The translations under genes and the position numbers were made by a program. From contig OW568863.1 of NCBI GenBank assembly GCA_938743325.2, positions 248,001 through 312,000 of the forward strand: DNA of 64,000 nt. Direction: 5' to 3'. The DNA comes from Pycnococcus provasolii (taxonomy: Eukaryota; Chlorophyta; Pseudoscourfieldiophyceae; Pseudoscourfieldiales; Pycnococcaceae). This document shows positions 1 through 10,962 of the stretch, piece after piece. The notes under the pieces are model-generated. The model did no database searches, was not told the origin of the DNA, and worked only from the letters and a program-made list of their open reading frames with translations. Numbering within the stretch: position 1 is the first letter of the stretch; each line of letters opens with the position of its first letter.

Positions 1-757
1 AAAACGAGGGGCAAAATGAGGCCCCCCGGAACTTTGCGAAGATGAGCAAGCTGCCAGTGCACAGGAGCGTCTTGGCCCAGCCCAGCTGCCCAGGATGGAG
101 TCGGGTGCCAACAAAAGAACAGGTCGTGCAAAACGTGCCACCTAGGGGTACCGGTATAAGTTTTACTGTAGTCGACGACCTCGTGGACTATCTTTCTTTC
201 TGTAGTCTATGATACTGGACCGCTGTACTGGTGCCCATCCGTCATCATAGACTAGGAAGGGTTAGACTAGAACCCTTCCTACTGTACGGATCCGTCATCA
301 TAGTTAACTTTACCTTTTACCACCGTCGAACGGACCGCGTTAGGGTTATGTAGGGTTAGCGCATGAACCGTGTTTTAAGGCGGTTGGTTTTGCGGCCGGC
401 CGCTTTTTTCTTCAGGCTTCTTCATTTGGCGTCCGGGGGGCACAAGAATAATCGCCAGGTGGTGCTCACCATCATGGTGGCATTGCCGACGTCCGCGGGA
501 TTCGCGTAAGGATACCAATAGCAGTGGCGTACCTCGCCTTCAGCGTCTTCTTCGTGAAAGAGACGCGAAAAGTTCGCGCCGTCGGACCGTGACAGCTCCG
601 TTCGTTGTGGTGTATTGTAACAGGATTTACCTATGTATTCTTAGGAACGAACGACACAGAACGAAAAAACAACATGGCAGGGTGGCGACCGTGGAACCTA
701 GGACCGAAGATATTCAATATATGCAACTAAAAGTCTGGACTGTGTTTACAAACACAA
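1..757. other. Left-edge intergenic region, no supported gene
   Basis: No reading frame here looks protein-like and none has a credible ATG. The stretch holds a perfect inverted repeat at 254-280 (10-base arms, 7-base loop), direct repeats of ATCCGTCATCATAG on both sides of it, and a short telomere-like TTAGGG/TAGGG tract near 341-360. A TGTAA in minus orientation near 742-748 probably serves the kinesin gene that ends at 758. Confidence 0.6.
254..280. repeat. Perfect 10-bp inverted repeat (hairpin)
   Basis: The arms AGGAAGGGTT and AACCCTTCCT are separated by AGACTAG. The hairpin sits between two copies of ATCCGTCATCATAG (about 237-250 and 290-303). This looks like a small MITE-like or terminator-like structure; nothing shows which. 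Confidence 0.55.
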
Positions 758-3700
758 TCAAGCAGAGATGGCATTCGTGCGGCTCGACAGAGGCACACGA
801 GACTCCTTGCCAGATCCGGGCTGCTCCTTCAAGGCGGTTGCGCGAGCTCGCGACGCAAACTGAAGGGTGGACAGTGACTCGTGCACGGATTCAACGCCGG
901 GCGAAACGTGAGCGAACATGAGCACCTTGCTCTGCCCGCCCAGGCTATCCTGCAGCAGCATTGTCAGCTTGCTGTTGCGGTATGGAACGTGCGTCTTCTT
1001 CGAGCGCAGGCCCGAGATGACGTCGCCAAGAGCGCTGAGGCTCTTGTTGATAGACTGCGCCTCCTTCAGCTCGGCGCCCTTCACGCCGCTCTTGCCGACG
1101 CGCTCGGAACCGGCGAGATCGACGAGGTTCAGGCGACGCTGGCCACCCTCGCCCACGAGACGCACGCACATCACCATGTGGCTGCGAGACGAGTGCGAGT
1201 TAAGATTCGTGCAAGCCGTGCTGCGGTTGCGCTTCGCCGTCGCGAACATGTCCTCAACCTCGTCAATCTCGCCGATGCGGCGCTCCGTCAGGCCGGGGAC
1301 GGACCAGCCAAGCCCTTCGACGAGCTTCACGTCCAATGCATTGCCAATCTCAGAAGCCTTCGGCTTTTCATCCCACGAGTTAGCACTCTTCTTCTTTTCC
1401 TCCTCTGACGGCTGGTCGACGAGGAGGTCGTGGATGGACTCGTTGTAGATCTCGAGCATCGAAACGTACACCTCGAATGCCGGCGTTGCCTTGCGGGCAC
1501 GCACGGGCGTCGGCTCGACAAGCACATCCTCGTCATCCTCATCCTGCGATTGCTCTTCAAGGGCAGGCTTTCCAGCCTTCTCGTAGCCAGCCACGCTCTG
1601 CTCTTCAAGCGCTCCAAAGATGAAGTCGAATGTGCGTGCGCTCAGGTACTCCATCGTGTACGTCTTGCCACTTCCCGTCTGCCCGTAGGCAAATACGCAC
1701 ACGTTCCTTCCGTGGTACAAGCTGCTTGCAATGAACGGCTCCGTCTCGCTCCACACCTCCTCCTGACCCATGCTTCCTGCGAAGGCCATGTCAAAGTCGA
1801 AGCAGTGCGTGCGTGCCTGACCCTCGGATGCCAGTTTCGCATTTACCGCCTTCTTCGGCGGCACCACGAGCTTCAGCATTCCCGGGTCCGAGGGCGCGTC
1901 GAACATGGACGCAGGCTCGTCCACCGCGGGAAACACCAGAGCGCTCTTCGAGCTCACCACTGATTCCTTCTTGTTGAGAGGACGCGCTCGGGCAAAAACG
2001 CGCACATTGCCACGGAGCTCCATCAGCTGATCCTGAAGCTTTCGCTTCTCAGCGTGCGAATCACTGAACTTCTTCTGAAGGCTAGCCGCAGCCGCCTCGA
2101 CGCGCAAGATTTCCTCGCGCGCAGCCGCGAGCTGCTCTGCGAGTGACGTTGCCTCCGCCTGCGATGCAGCTCGCGCCGTCTCCGCCTCGGCAGCGGACGT
2201 AAGCGCGGCGTCGCGCTCCGCCTCGGCATCCTTGTTAGCTTGCGACAGCTCCTCGACGGTGATGGCGTGTACGCTGTTCAGCTGCTCGATGGTCGCGCCG
2301 TGCTCCTGCTTGAGCTCCTGCACAGCCGTGGCATGCACCTGCTCCTTCTCCTGCAGAGCGGCGGCGTGCGCCGTCTCCACCTCCTGCAGAGAGGCGGCGT
2401 GCGCCGTCTCCTTCTCCTGCAGAGCGGAGTTATGCTCGCTCTTGAGCTCTTGCACAGCCGCAGCGTGCGTGTTGTTGATTTGCTCGATGGTCGCGCCATG
2501 CTCCTGCTTGAGCTCCTCGACGGTGGTGGCGTGTACGCTGTTCAGCTGCTCGATGGTCGCGCCGTGCTCCTGCTTGAGCTCCTGCACAGCCGTGGCATGC
2601 ACCTGCTCCTTCTCCTGCAGAGCGGCGGCGTGCGCCGTCTCCACCTCCTGCAGAGAGGCGACGTGTGCCGTCTCCTTCTCCTGCAGAGCGGAGTTATGCT
2701 CGCTCTTGAGCTCTTGCACAGCCGCAGCGTTCGTGTTGTTGATTTGCTCGATGGTCGCGCCATGCTCCTGCTTGAGCTCCTGCACAGCCGTGGCATGCAC
2801 CTGCTCCTTCTCCTGCAGAGCGGCGGCGTGCGCCGTCTCCACCTCCTGCAGAGCGGAGGTATGCTCGCTCTTGAGCTCCTGCACAGCCGCGGTATGCGCC
2901 GTCTCCTTCTCCGCAAGCGTGTTCGCATGAGCCGTCTCAGCCTCCCCAAAGCGCTGCTCCATCTCCGCAATCTTGCTCGTCTTTTCCTTGCTCGCCTCCT
3001 CAAGTTTGGAGATGGCAGCCTGGGCCTCGGTGTTCATAGCGACCGCTGCACTATCACCCTCCGCCTGCATCACCGCAAGGCGCGCCTCGAGTGCCGAAAC
3101 CGTTGAAGCAGCCTCCTCGCCCTTCGCCGCGAGTTCCGCCTCGTGCACCTCCTTCTGCGCCTGCATCTCCGTTTTGAATACCTGAATCTCGGAGAGGAGT
3201 GCCGTTGACTTTTCCTGCAGGCTTTCAATCTCGATCTTCGACTGCTCGCCTCGCGCGCGCTCCTGCTCGAGTGCCGCCTGCAGTTTCGCCTGCTCCTCGC
3301 GCATCTTGTTCTCCGTCTCGGTGGCGTCGATCGCGGTCAGGGTGTGCTTAGCCGCCTCCTCCTGGCTGGCAGACAGAGCCTCCACCGCGGCTTCGTGCTC
3401 GCGCTTCGTCTCGGCGTGCTGCTCGGTGAGGCGATCAAGCTGCTCCTCGAGCGCTTGAATCTTCGCATCTTTGGCACGCGCCTCCTTAGCGACAGGACTT
3501 GCGAGCGCGGCTGCCGCCGCCGCCTGCTCTGCGAGCTGATCCTTGAGAATTTCTCGCTCCGAGATGAGATTGTCACGCTCCGTACGCAGTAAGTTTTCCT
3601 GCTCGTTCGCCTGCGCGCTTGTATGCGCCTTCTCCGCCTTTATTTCAATCATCGCCTGCTCGAGCGCGAGGAGCTGTACCTTGAGTCGTTCCACCTCCTG

Positions 3701-4416
3701 CTCGGCATGGTGCGCTCGCGCCATGGCACCTCGCAGCTCGTTGAGCGCTCTTGCGCTTTCCGCCGCCACCGCCTGGAGCGGGCTTCGCAACGTGGAGACG
3801 GCAGCCGCGGCGGCAGTTTGGTGTTCGTCGTCGACGGCTGTGGTGTAGTCAATGTCGCCGTAGTCTCCTGCAGCCCCGGGCAGAAGAGGTTCGTACGCCG
3901 CCATGTTCATGTCGAATTCGTCGTTGGCTGCGACTTTGTCCCAAAGCTTCTGTCCCCAGTTCTTCAGGCGTTCAAACTCGAACGAGAGTGCGACTCCAAT
4001 GTCCGCCGATCCGCACGCGGGGTCTGGGCTGTGAGCGGCTGTGAAGGGAGGTTGGGAAGTTTTTGATTGGGGTGAGTCACGTTTGTTTTGTTTCTTGTTG
4101 TGTGTGGAAACGACATTTGACGTCACACTGACGTACCTTTTAAGATGGTTGCATCCCGCTGTCGTTCGAGTTCCGCGATGCGCGCGAGCAGTCGTTTGAA
4201 GACTTCCTCTCGGTGTTCCGTCGTGGGTGTTTGCATGCTTTCCGTGAGTGCTTGCAGGTCAAACGACGACGTCCTGAGCGGCGTCGAGACTTCGGAGGGA
4301 GGAGGATGAAACGCGGGCATGGAAGAAGATTCGACGACGACGTCAACCTCCTGAGCCTGAGGAGAGGGCACGAGTGGAGTAGTACTAGAGTGTTCGTGAT
4401 CCAAAGACGACGACAT
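758..4416 (-). CDS. Kinesin-14 family minus-end-directed motor (C-terminal motor)
   Basis: Two exons: 4137-4416 (ATG at 4416) and 758-4038, joined by a 98-nt intron with a GTACGT donor and a TTCACAG acceptor; the phases match (280 nt, then 2 nt completing an Ala codon), giving about 1186 residues. The N-terminal third is polar, followed by about 500 residues of coiled coil including an exact DNA-level repeat. The motor begins near residue 770 after the kinesin-14 neck (LRGNVRVFARARP). It has P-loop GQTGSGKT near residue 875, switch I NSHSSRSH and switch II LVDLAGSE. The C-terminal motor after a coiled-coil stalk is diagnostic of kinesin-14 (Ncd/KAR3/KCBP-like), which acts in spindle organisation or minus-end transport. 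An acidic insert of about 45 residues interrupts the motor before TPAFEVYVSMLEIYNE. No MyTH4/FERM or calmodulin-binding tail is visible, so it is not a KCBP. Confidence 0.93.
2232..2930 (-). repeat. In-frame 264-bp tandem repeat encoding hendecads in the kinesin stalk
   Basis: The segment from about 2271 recurs at about 2535 with only a few substitutions, a period of 264 bp or 88 codons. Inside it the protein divides into 11-residue units such as QEVETAHAAAL, QEKEQVHATAV, QELKQEHGATI and EQINNTHAAAV, so one superrepeat is eight hendecads. Part of a third copy follows to about 2900. Confidence 0.9.
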
Positions 4417-5388
4417 CGCAGTATCGTAAGGTGAGACACGAGAGCACAGGAGTAAGTGAGAATGAATGAAAGAGAAAGTGAACAGGGGGGTACGAGACTC
4501 GGAGAGGAATGCAGGTCGTCAACGCACGCACGCACGCACCTGGGTGGAGCCACAAGTGACAAGGGGAGGAGGAAAAGGTGGGAGGGGGAGTTAACAACGT
4601 GTGTAAGGTATGCCTACTTCCAAGACCGGTTACCCCCTTTGTTCATAGAGGTAAAATTATTCTATCTGTCAATTTCGCTCTTGAGTTGAATTCCGTCCGA
4701 CTTTTTCGGGGTTTCCCCCTGGCAGCCTTGCAGCTTTGTCTATCGTAGGGGAAGCTCTCTTTCGCATTCTCTACTGTACGGGTACACCTTTCTTTAAGGT
4801 GCCCACGGAGGGATGGGCACCTTGTCATCAGTGTGTTTTGTGTGTTTTTCTTGTCTGTTTTAGTGTTTTCATCAAGTGGTTGGCCAGAGTGGTTGGCCTG
4901 GCATTTTTCTGGTGGTCCTTGTTGTACAGTATTTTCCTTCCGTTGGTTCGTTCGTTCCAATGATTGGTTTTCGGCCAACCTTTTTATTCGGGCATTCATT
5001 CCTTCGGTCCCAGGGATCTGCTTCCAAGTTCCAACTTGCTACCTTCACCAGCTCAAAGAAAGAAAGAAATGCACCGCACCACTCCCCACAACCCGCACAT
5101 GGATGGCTGCAGGGATGCATGCGCCTCCGCCAAGCGGAAATCCGCGGCATCAATCGAACCGTATTTGAGTTTGAAAGAGCTTGCCCGAAACAAACTTCCC
5201 TAAAAAAGAAGACGCTGCTTCCCACTGGATCCATTCAAGGAAGGAATCCATTCCGCGCGTTGCTGCAAGGCCAGGACGAGAGGCCGCGACTTGCAAGCGC
5301 TTGGCCGCTTCCCTCCCCCCCTTTTTCAGTACTTGAAACCCACGTGCTCCCACACCAGTCCATCACACTATTATCACGCCTTGCAATC
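4417..5388. promoter_or_regulatory. Divergent intergenic region between kinesin and the small gene at 5389
   Basis: The kinesin ATG (4416, minus) and the next ATG (5389, plus) point away from each other, so both promoters must lie here. There is a run of ACGCACGC repeats at about 4523-4540. No TATA box or protein-like frame stands out. Confidence 0.45.
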
Positions 5389-6225
5389 ATGGACGCCGCG
5401 CCATGGAACAAGTACGTTTACGTCACCTTGCCTTGCCACCACTCCACCTGATATGGCCTCATACGCCTGTCTCATATATATCCCTTGCCTCCTCCTGTTG
5501 ATTCACATATGTCTCTGTGCTGTGGACAACTGTGTATATGTGAATAATAATAACACAACACGGTCCTTGTATCATGTACATAAAACTAACCATACTCCTC
5601 GTCAACCCACCAACCAAAAATATACAAAACTCCCTCTGACATCTGAAACAAAACTCCTCCTTAACTCGCGTCTTAAACTTCTCTCCTCGTGATCGCGCGC
5701 CTTCCTTACCCTCTTCTCCGTAATCTTGCTTTTCTGCGTGCATACACACACACATAAAATCAAAATTATATTCTATTCTATTCCGAAACACAACAACTCA
5801 TTAGGGACGACGCGAACGCCAACTTCTACAGCAGTAACTACAAGCCGCACAAGGCGAACGGTGGTGGCAACGGAATGATGGACATCCTATACCAGCGCTC
5901 ACCCTCGGCGTCGGGACACGTCAACGCAGACAACTTCGGGGGCAAGGGCGCGGGTGCCTTCTCACCCGCACCCATCGGGAACGCGCCTTTCGCAACACGC
6001 GTCGAAAACGTCGAAGACGCAAACCTTGGCAACCAGAGCCGCATTCAGGCGTCGCTGCTCGGTGACAAGGGAAACAAGTTCAGCGTGGGTGCACCGAAGG
6101 TGGGCCAGGCGGACGCAAACGCCATAAACCGCATGAACTACGCCACAACGCAGGCGGAGGCGTACAACGCACGTATGCGAAACCGTGGAAGTGGAAACAT
6201 CTTCGCGGGACCCGACGAGGCGTAG
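5389..6225 (+). CDS. Conserved-looking small protein of unknown function, two exons
   Basis: Exon 1 is only 23 nt (5389-5411, starting MDAAPWN) and is followed by a GTACGT donor; exon 2 is 5805-6225, entered at CATTAG. Phases agree and give a 147-residue protein, starting MDAAPWNKDDANANFYSSNY. It is hydrophilic and Gly/Asn/Ala-rich, has no membrane segment or signal, and contains short phrases (APIGNAPFATRVE, NKFSVGAPKVGQADANAINR) that look like an intrinsically disordered or peripheral structural protein. I do not recognise the family. The upstream-extended reading frame up to the acceptor has no ATG of its own, which supports the tiny first exon. Confidence 0.7.
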
Positions 6226-6618
6226 ACAAAAAGAGTAGAGACAGCGTCGGTGCGCAGCGCAGCGAAAGGGGTTTCTGCTTTGAGAACTCGCATCTTTTTT
6301 CCTTGTGTGAACCTTTCTGTGTCGAAACATAGACGACAACACAAAGAAAAACTTGATAAAATCCGGAATAAAAAGTATGATTGATTATCTGCTGAGATCC
6401 CTCATTCAGTAACGAAGTGTACTTTGCTCTATCCAGCGGTTGTCCATTCACACCATTCACTTTCACCATTCAGCCCATTCACCGGTGCCATTCACTTCGC
6501 GTTTTTGTACATTGCGCAGGTGATTTCGAAGGTTGTATCACTCTATCAGGGTTGTGAATGCACGACCGTTGGGAAAAAGTAAAGTACAGTCCGTTACGGA
6601 ATGAGCGAGCTCAGCCAT
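6226..6618. other. Intergenic, with CCATTCAC tandem motif
   Basis: This lies between the convergent 3' ends of two genes. The only structure is a degenerate repeat of CCATTCAC at about 6444-6500. No gene is seen. Confidence 0.5.
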
Positions 6619-7153
6619 TCAATTGACGCGACACATGTCGCGCACCTCGTCCATGGTCGCGCGAGCCTCGTCATCCTCATCTTCGCCGCCGTCGCCGCCG
6701 ACGACACCGCCGCCGCCGCCGCCGTCATTGCCGCCAGCATCTCCGCCACCCTCGCGCCGGCGCAGCAGGCTTCTGACAACGTCACCACGGGACTGCACGA
6801 TTGCGCGCAGTAGTGGCTCGGGCAGTGACAGCAGATTCAGCCCAGCGTCCACACCATCGCCTCCATTCTGCGGTTGATTCGCGATTGCCATCGAGTCTAA
6901 TATAAGCTCGACTTCCGTGGTGACGGGTGGACGCCTGTCAACCATCTTCAGAGCTCGGCGCTCCTGCTCGAAAATGTCTTCCGAAACAAGCGGAATGGAC
7001 GACACGGCTTCGGCTGCCGAAACGGCAGCCACCATTTCACGATATCGACCGCGTCCCGCACTGCCAGGCTCATCGTCAATGTCAATATCACGGCGACGAC
7101 GAGAATAGCTGTCGCGTTCGTCCTCCTCCTCCTCCTCGTCGTCGTCGTCATCA

Positions 7154-7184
<31 letters not shown>

Positions 7185-9639
7185 TACCGACACCACGGCT
7201 ATCGCGTCCGTTGTGTCTCTTGTGAGGAGGAAAGTGCACGGACGAGTCGTGCTGGGATGCGGCAGTCGGTGACCACAAAAGAATGTCATCGTCGATGCCA
7301 GAGCTCGCAAGCGTCGCCTCATCCTTTGGATGAAACTGAATGCAATTCACCACCTGGCTGTCAGCAACCATCATACGCAGACGTCGACCCGTGACCGCAT
7401 CGTACAGCCAGATGCGCCCATCGTCGCTGCCGCATGCCACGACGCGATCATCCTGCCCGCAGAACGATGCCTCCTTAATGTCCGTGGCCATATTTTGGTG
7501 CCCAATGTACCGGCCAACCAGACGCGCGCCTCCACTGCTTCTCCAGAAGTTCTCACCAAGCTCACCTGGACCGCAGCGCTCAGCATCTTTCTCCATAATC
7601 AACGAGAATCGTGATGCATCTTGCGCAGAAACGGATGGCACGTCGTTATACGGATTGAGATGTCGATTTTCTCCTTCTTCCACATCTTCGTCGTCCTCTT
7701 CGCTTTCATCGTCGCCGTCACTGTCGCTCTCCTCCTCTTCCGCGCCATCATCTGCTTCGTCTCTCTCCTCCTCCTCCTCCTCCTCCTCCTCCTCCTCCTC
7801 CTCCTCCTCCTCCTCCTCCTCGTCATCATCATAATCCACAGTCGCATCTGCAATTCGACGCGCAATCTGCCAAGCAGCGCCGCCGCCGCCACCACCACCA
7901 CCTTCGCCATCGCCACCAACGCGGCTTCTCCGCCGAGCGAGTAACTGCTCAAGCTGAGACTCCAACTTACCCGCCTCCTTGCGATAGAAGTCCGCAACTT
8001 CGGCAGAATGGCTGCGCTCGCACGATGTAAGCAGGCGACGCACGCTTCGACCCGCGGATTCCTCAGCGCCCATCGAAAGCAGGGCTTCCGAACGCAGACG
8101 CTGCGCCTCAAGGTTGTCAGCGTCCACGCACAGCGCCTCCTCAGCATCGCGGAGCGCCATAGCATCGTCGCCGCACCAGCCGCGCGATAGCAACTTATTT
8201 GCACGAGTGCAGAGAGGCAGAGGATGTGCTTTCCCTCCAACCCTGCTTAGTTCCACGACGTCGTCGAGCAGGCGCAGCAGACGTTCGAGTGGAGCACCGC
8301 ACATCTGCTGCTGCGACTCACCGCGCCGCTCGAGATATCTCTTGTGGTTCGCCTCGTAAATTTTCGCCGTCTCGAGCGCCTCTGCCGCAGCGCGTGGCAG
8401 CGTCCCCGCGATGGCGGTCGTTGATGCTGACGTGTCGAAGGTGACGTCGGGTGTCGTGCTGGCTGACGTGACGTCAAAGGCGTACGCGTGGTCACCGTGG
8501 TACGGCGCGACGACACGGCGGCCATTGCTCGAGAAGTGCACGCCAGTCGCGTACGTGTTGCCAAATCTCACACTTTTTGTGAGGTGAGGCGGAACGAGCG
8601 TAAGTGCCGCACGAGCGGCAGCACCCTCGTAGCCATGATCCAAGCCGCCGACAAATCGCCTGTCGTAGATGCGCACGCTTCCATCGCCGAGCGCAGCGGC
8701 GAGTAGCGGTGAACCGAGCGGACACGTTGCGATGCCCTTCACCTCCGTCCTTCGCCCGCGCGTGTCATGACACCGCAGGAAGGTGGACGAACGGCAGGCT
8801 GCGTCCGTATCCGCTCCGCTCACGGGCATCAATCTCATATCAAATTGCCTGATGGTGCCATCCTCTGAGGCTGACCAGATTAAATTTGGACCAGTCACCT
8901 CGCATGCCACGTCCTTGACGCGTCCTGAGTGCACGTCAAGGTGCACCGTTTCGCACGTAACGTTTGCAGGCGCGTGACTCCTGCTATGCTGCAGTTGCAC
9001 GTGCTGCTGTCTCTGGTAGAATCTTGCCGCTCCTCGTCGAGTCCCGTGCCTCGGTGATCCGTGCCTAGTGGTGGCATCAGCCGCGCCTATCCCGCCGCCG
9101 CCGCCGCCGCCATCTGGACGTATGCGGTGCACCTTGACGCTCGCGTCGGCAGCTGCGGTGACGACGACGGAGTTGTCCGTGAATGGCAGGATGCGCACGC
9201 CGAAGATGTTTCCAGTGTGCTGCGTGTCGAAATACATGGGTGCGGTGCTTCCTGGAACGCACGGATATGGCCATAGAAAGCACGCCGTGTCGTCGGAGCC
9301 GGATGCAAGCAGCGTTCCTTCTCTGTTCCACCGGATACGGTTCACGCACCCCGTGTGTCCTGAGAGTACCGTGGCGAGCGCCATGCGCGTGGACAGAGCT
9401 GGCGAGAATCCTGGATTGAATGGGTCAGAGAAGCCCGCGACGTTCGCCCTTCGTGCGTGGCTGCGCGCCCGTTTGAATGCGCGCGGCGGCGATAGGTGGG
9501 TTCGTGCGTGCGTGTGCGGGGAGGATGGCGCGGACGTCATCCCACATGCGTGCCCGGGGGGGACGGTGCTATCATCATCAAGGCTGGTGTCTTCTCGCGG
9601 TGGATAAACGTCGCCGAGGGGATTCGCAGCAGCGTCCAT
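6619..9639 (-). CDS. WDTC1/ASG2-like WD40-TPR protein (probable CUL4-DDB1 substrate receptor)
   Basis: A single-exon protein of about 1006 residues; the ATG at 9639 (MDAAANPLGDVYPP) is preferred because the frame upstream has no ATG of its own and reads like UTR. WD40 repeats begin at LATVLSGHTGCVNRIRWN and continue through SASEDGTIRQFDMR. They are followed by a TPR segment (TRANKLLSRGWCGDDAMALRDAEEAL), long Asp/Glu runs, and a second WD block (GHQNMATDIKEASF, CGSDDGRIWLYDA, SGIDDDILLWSP). This WD-TPR-WD order is that of animal WDTC1 and plant ASG2, receptors of the CUL4-DDB1 ubiquitin ligase; that role is inferred from the family. The acidic runs of about 20 Glu and 10 Asp are longer than I would expect in homologues. 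The C-terminus is Gly/Asp/Glu-rich and rather low in complexity. Confidence 0.85.
7765..7821. repeat. (CTC)n trinucleotide microsatellite
   Basis: About 19 uninterrupted CTC units read as GAG on the minus strand and encode the poly-Glu run of the WDTC1-like protein. A related TCG/TCC run at about 7120-7180 encodes poly-Asp/Glu. Length polymorphism is likely. Confidence 0.9.
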
Positions 9640-10018
9640 TCCAAGAGAGAAAGAGCAAGAGAATTCCAAGAGCAAGAGAGCGAGTGCCGAAATGGAAATG
9701 CGAGAAAACGGCACAACGGTGCCGTGCGAGATTCGCACACGCCGAAATGCGAGTGCGACTAATGCGGAGCACTGGCGAACGAGAATGGATGAGGTGGATG
9801 GAGACTTGGAGAGGAGAGGAGAGGAGGGGGAACGCCCCGGGCTCAACAAAGCAGGCCGGCCCCCCACGAAAGTTTTTTACTTTTCTGGGGGAACGAAATA
9901 CCGAGGACTGGATGGAGGAGGGGGAAGATGTGATGTGTCTGCATGCCGCAGATGTTAAAAACGTTCACGTTCGCATCCCCTCACTCACGGTCAGTTCCGG
10001 TAAGCAAGTATAGGTAGG

Positions 10019-10723
10019 TCAGTTGCTCTTGCACCGCTGCAGCATGTCGAAGTAGTACTGGCAACTGCCCATGTCCCCGTTGTTCGCCTCCAGGCACTGC
10101 ATAAAAGCCTTCTGCTGGTTCGAGCACACCTCGGGAGCAGCCTCAGGAGCGGGAGCAGGCTGAGCGCCCTGACGCGGTCCCAGGATTGCGCCCATAGCGC
10201 GGTGTCCAACCTCAGAGCCCGCGCCAATCGCGGCTCCTTGCGCCATCGTGCTCATCATGTTTCCAGCCATGCCCATGAGACCACCGCCTCCACCCTGCTG
10301 CCTCTGCTGCGCGGGCGGCGGTGGGGCACCTGCGCGCTGCATAGGCGGCGGCGGTGACGCGGCGCGGCGCGGCGGTGGCGGAGCTAACAAAGCACCAAAG
10401 TTCGTTTGTTTGTTTAATCATGTGTGTATATTTTGATTGTGAGCTGAGGTTATTTTTATTTTTATCATATGCAGCGCACACCACCACCACCACCACAAAG
10501 TCTGCGACGCACCACCAAACCCTCACTCACGAAATGCAAACGATCCCCACCACGGGACCCACAAAACACCACCTGCCATAAGCCCATAAGACATGAAAGA
10601 CCACACCACACCACACCAAAGATCACACCACTAAACTACCATCTATATAAAATAAAATAACGGAAACAAAAAGCCAAAAGCCAAAGGCAAAGGCAACGTA
10701 CATCGAGAACGCGAGCGGCCCAT
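10019..10723 (-). CDS. CHCHD2/CHCHD10 (Mix17)-type twin CX9C mitochondrial protein
   Basis: Exon 1 is 10702-10723 (ATG at 10723, MGRSRSR), donor GTACGT; exon 2 is 10019-10383, acceptor TTAG. The join keeps frame and yields about 128 residues. The order is basic/Pro-rich N-terminus (PPPPRRAASPPPPMQR), a Gly/Ala/Met hydrophobic segment (LMGMAGNMMSTMAQGAAIGAGSEVGHRAMG), then a CHCH fold with two CX9C motifs (CSNQQKAFMQC and CQYYFDMLQRC). This matches CHCHD2/CHCHD10/Mix17, intermembrane-space proteins oxidised by the Mia40 pathway. Without the 22-nt first exon there is no ATG, so a naive ORF call would miss the real start. It is head-to-head with the gene at 10963. Confidence 0.9.
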
Positions 10724-10962
10724 GTTTGACAAATAAAAAAAGAGTGACGTCGAATAAAATGGCGAAAAGTAGTCTGGACACCCCTTCCTTGGAGAGCATT
10801 CTGGTCGGGAGTTCAGGTCGGGTCCCCGGAGGAAAGGGTTTCGTTTGGGGGTTTCGTTTGGGGGTTTCCCTCAATCATGCCTACCGGATATTTCTAACCT
10901 TAGTTGTTTTCGGGATAACGTTTCAGATACGGTTGTCCCTTTGTTGTTTTATTTTTTATAAC
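10724..10962. promoter_or_regulatory. 239-bp bidirectional promoter
   Basis: The CHCHD2-like ATG (10723, minus) and the plastid-targeted dehydrogenase-like ATG (10963, plus) are divergent and only 239 bases apart, so the two genes must share regulatory DNA. The region contains a 10-base direct repeat (GGGTTTCGTT) at about 10836-10861. Confidence 0.6.
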
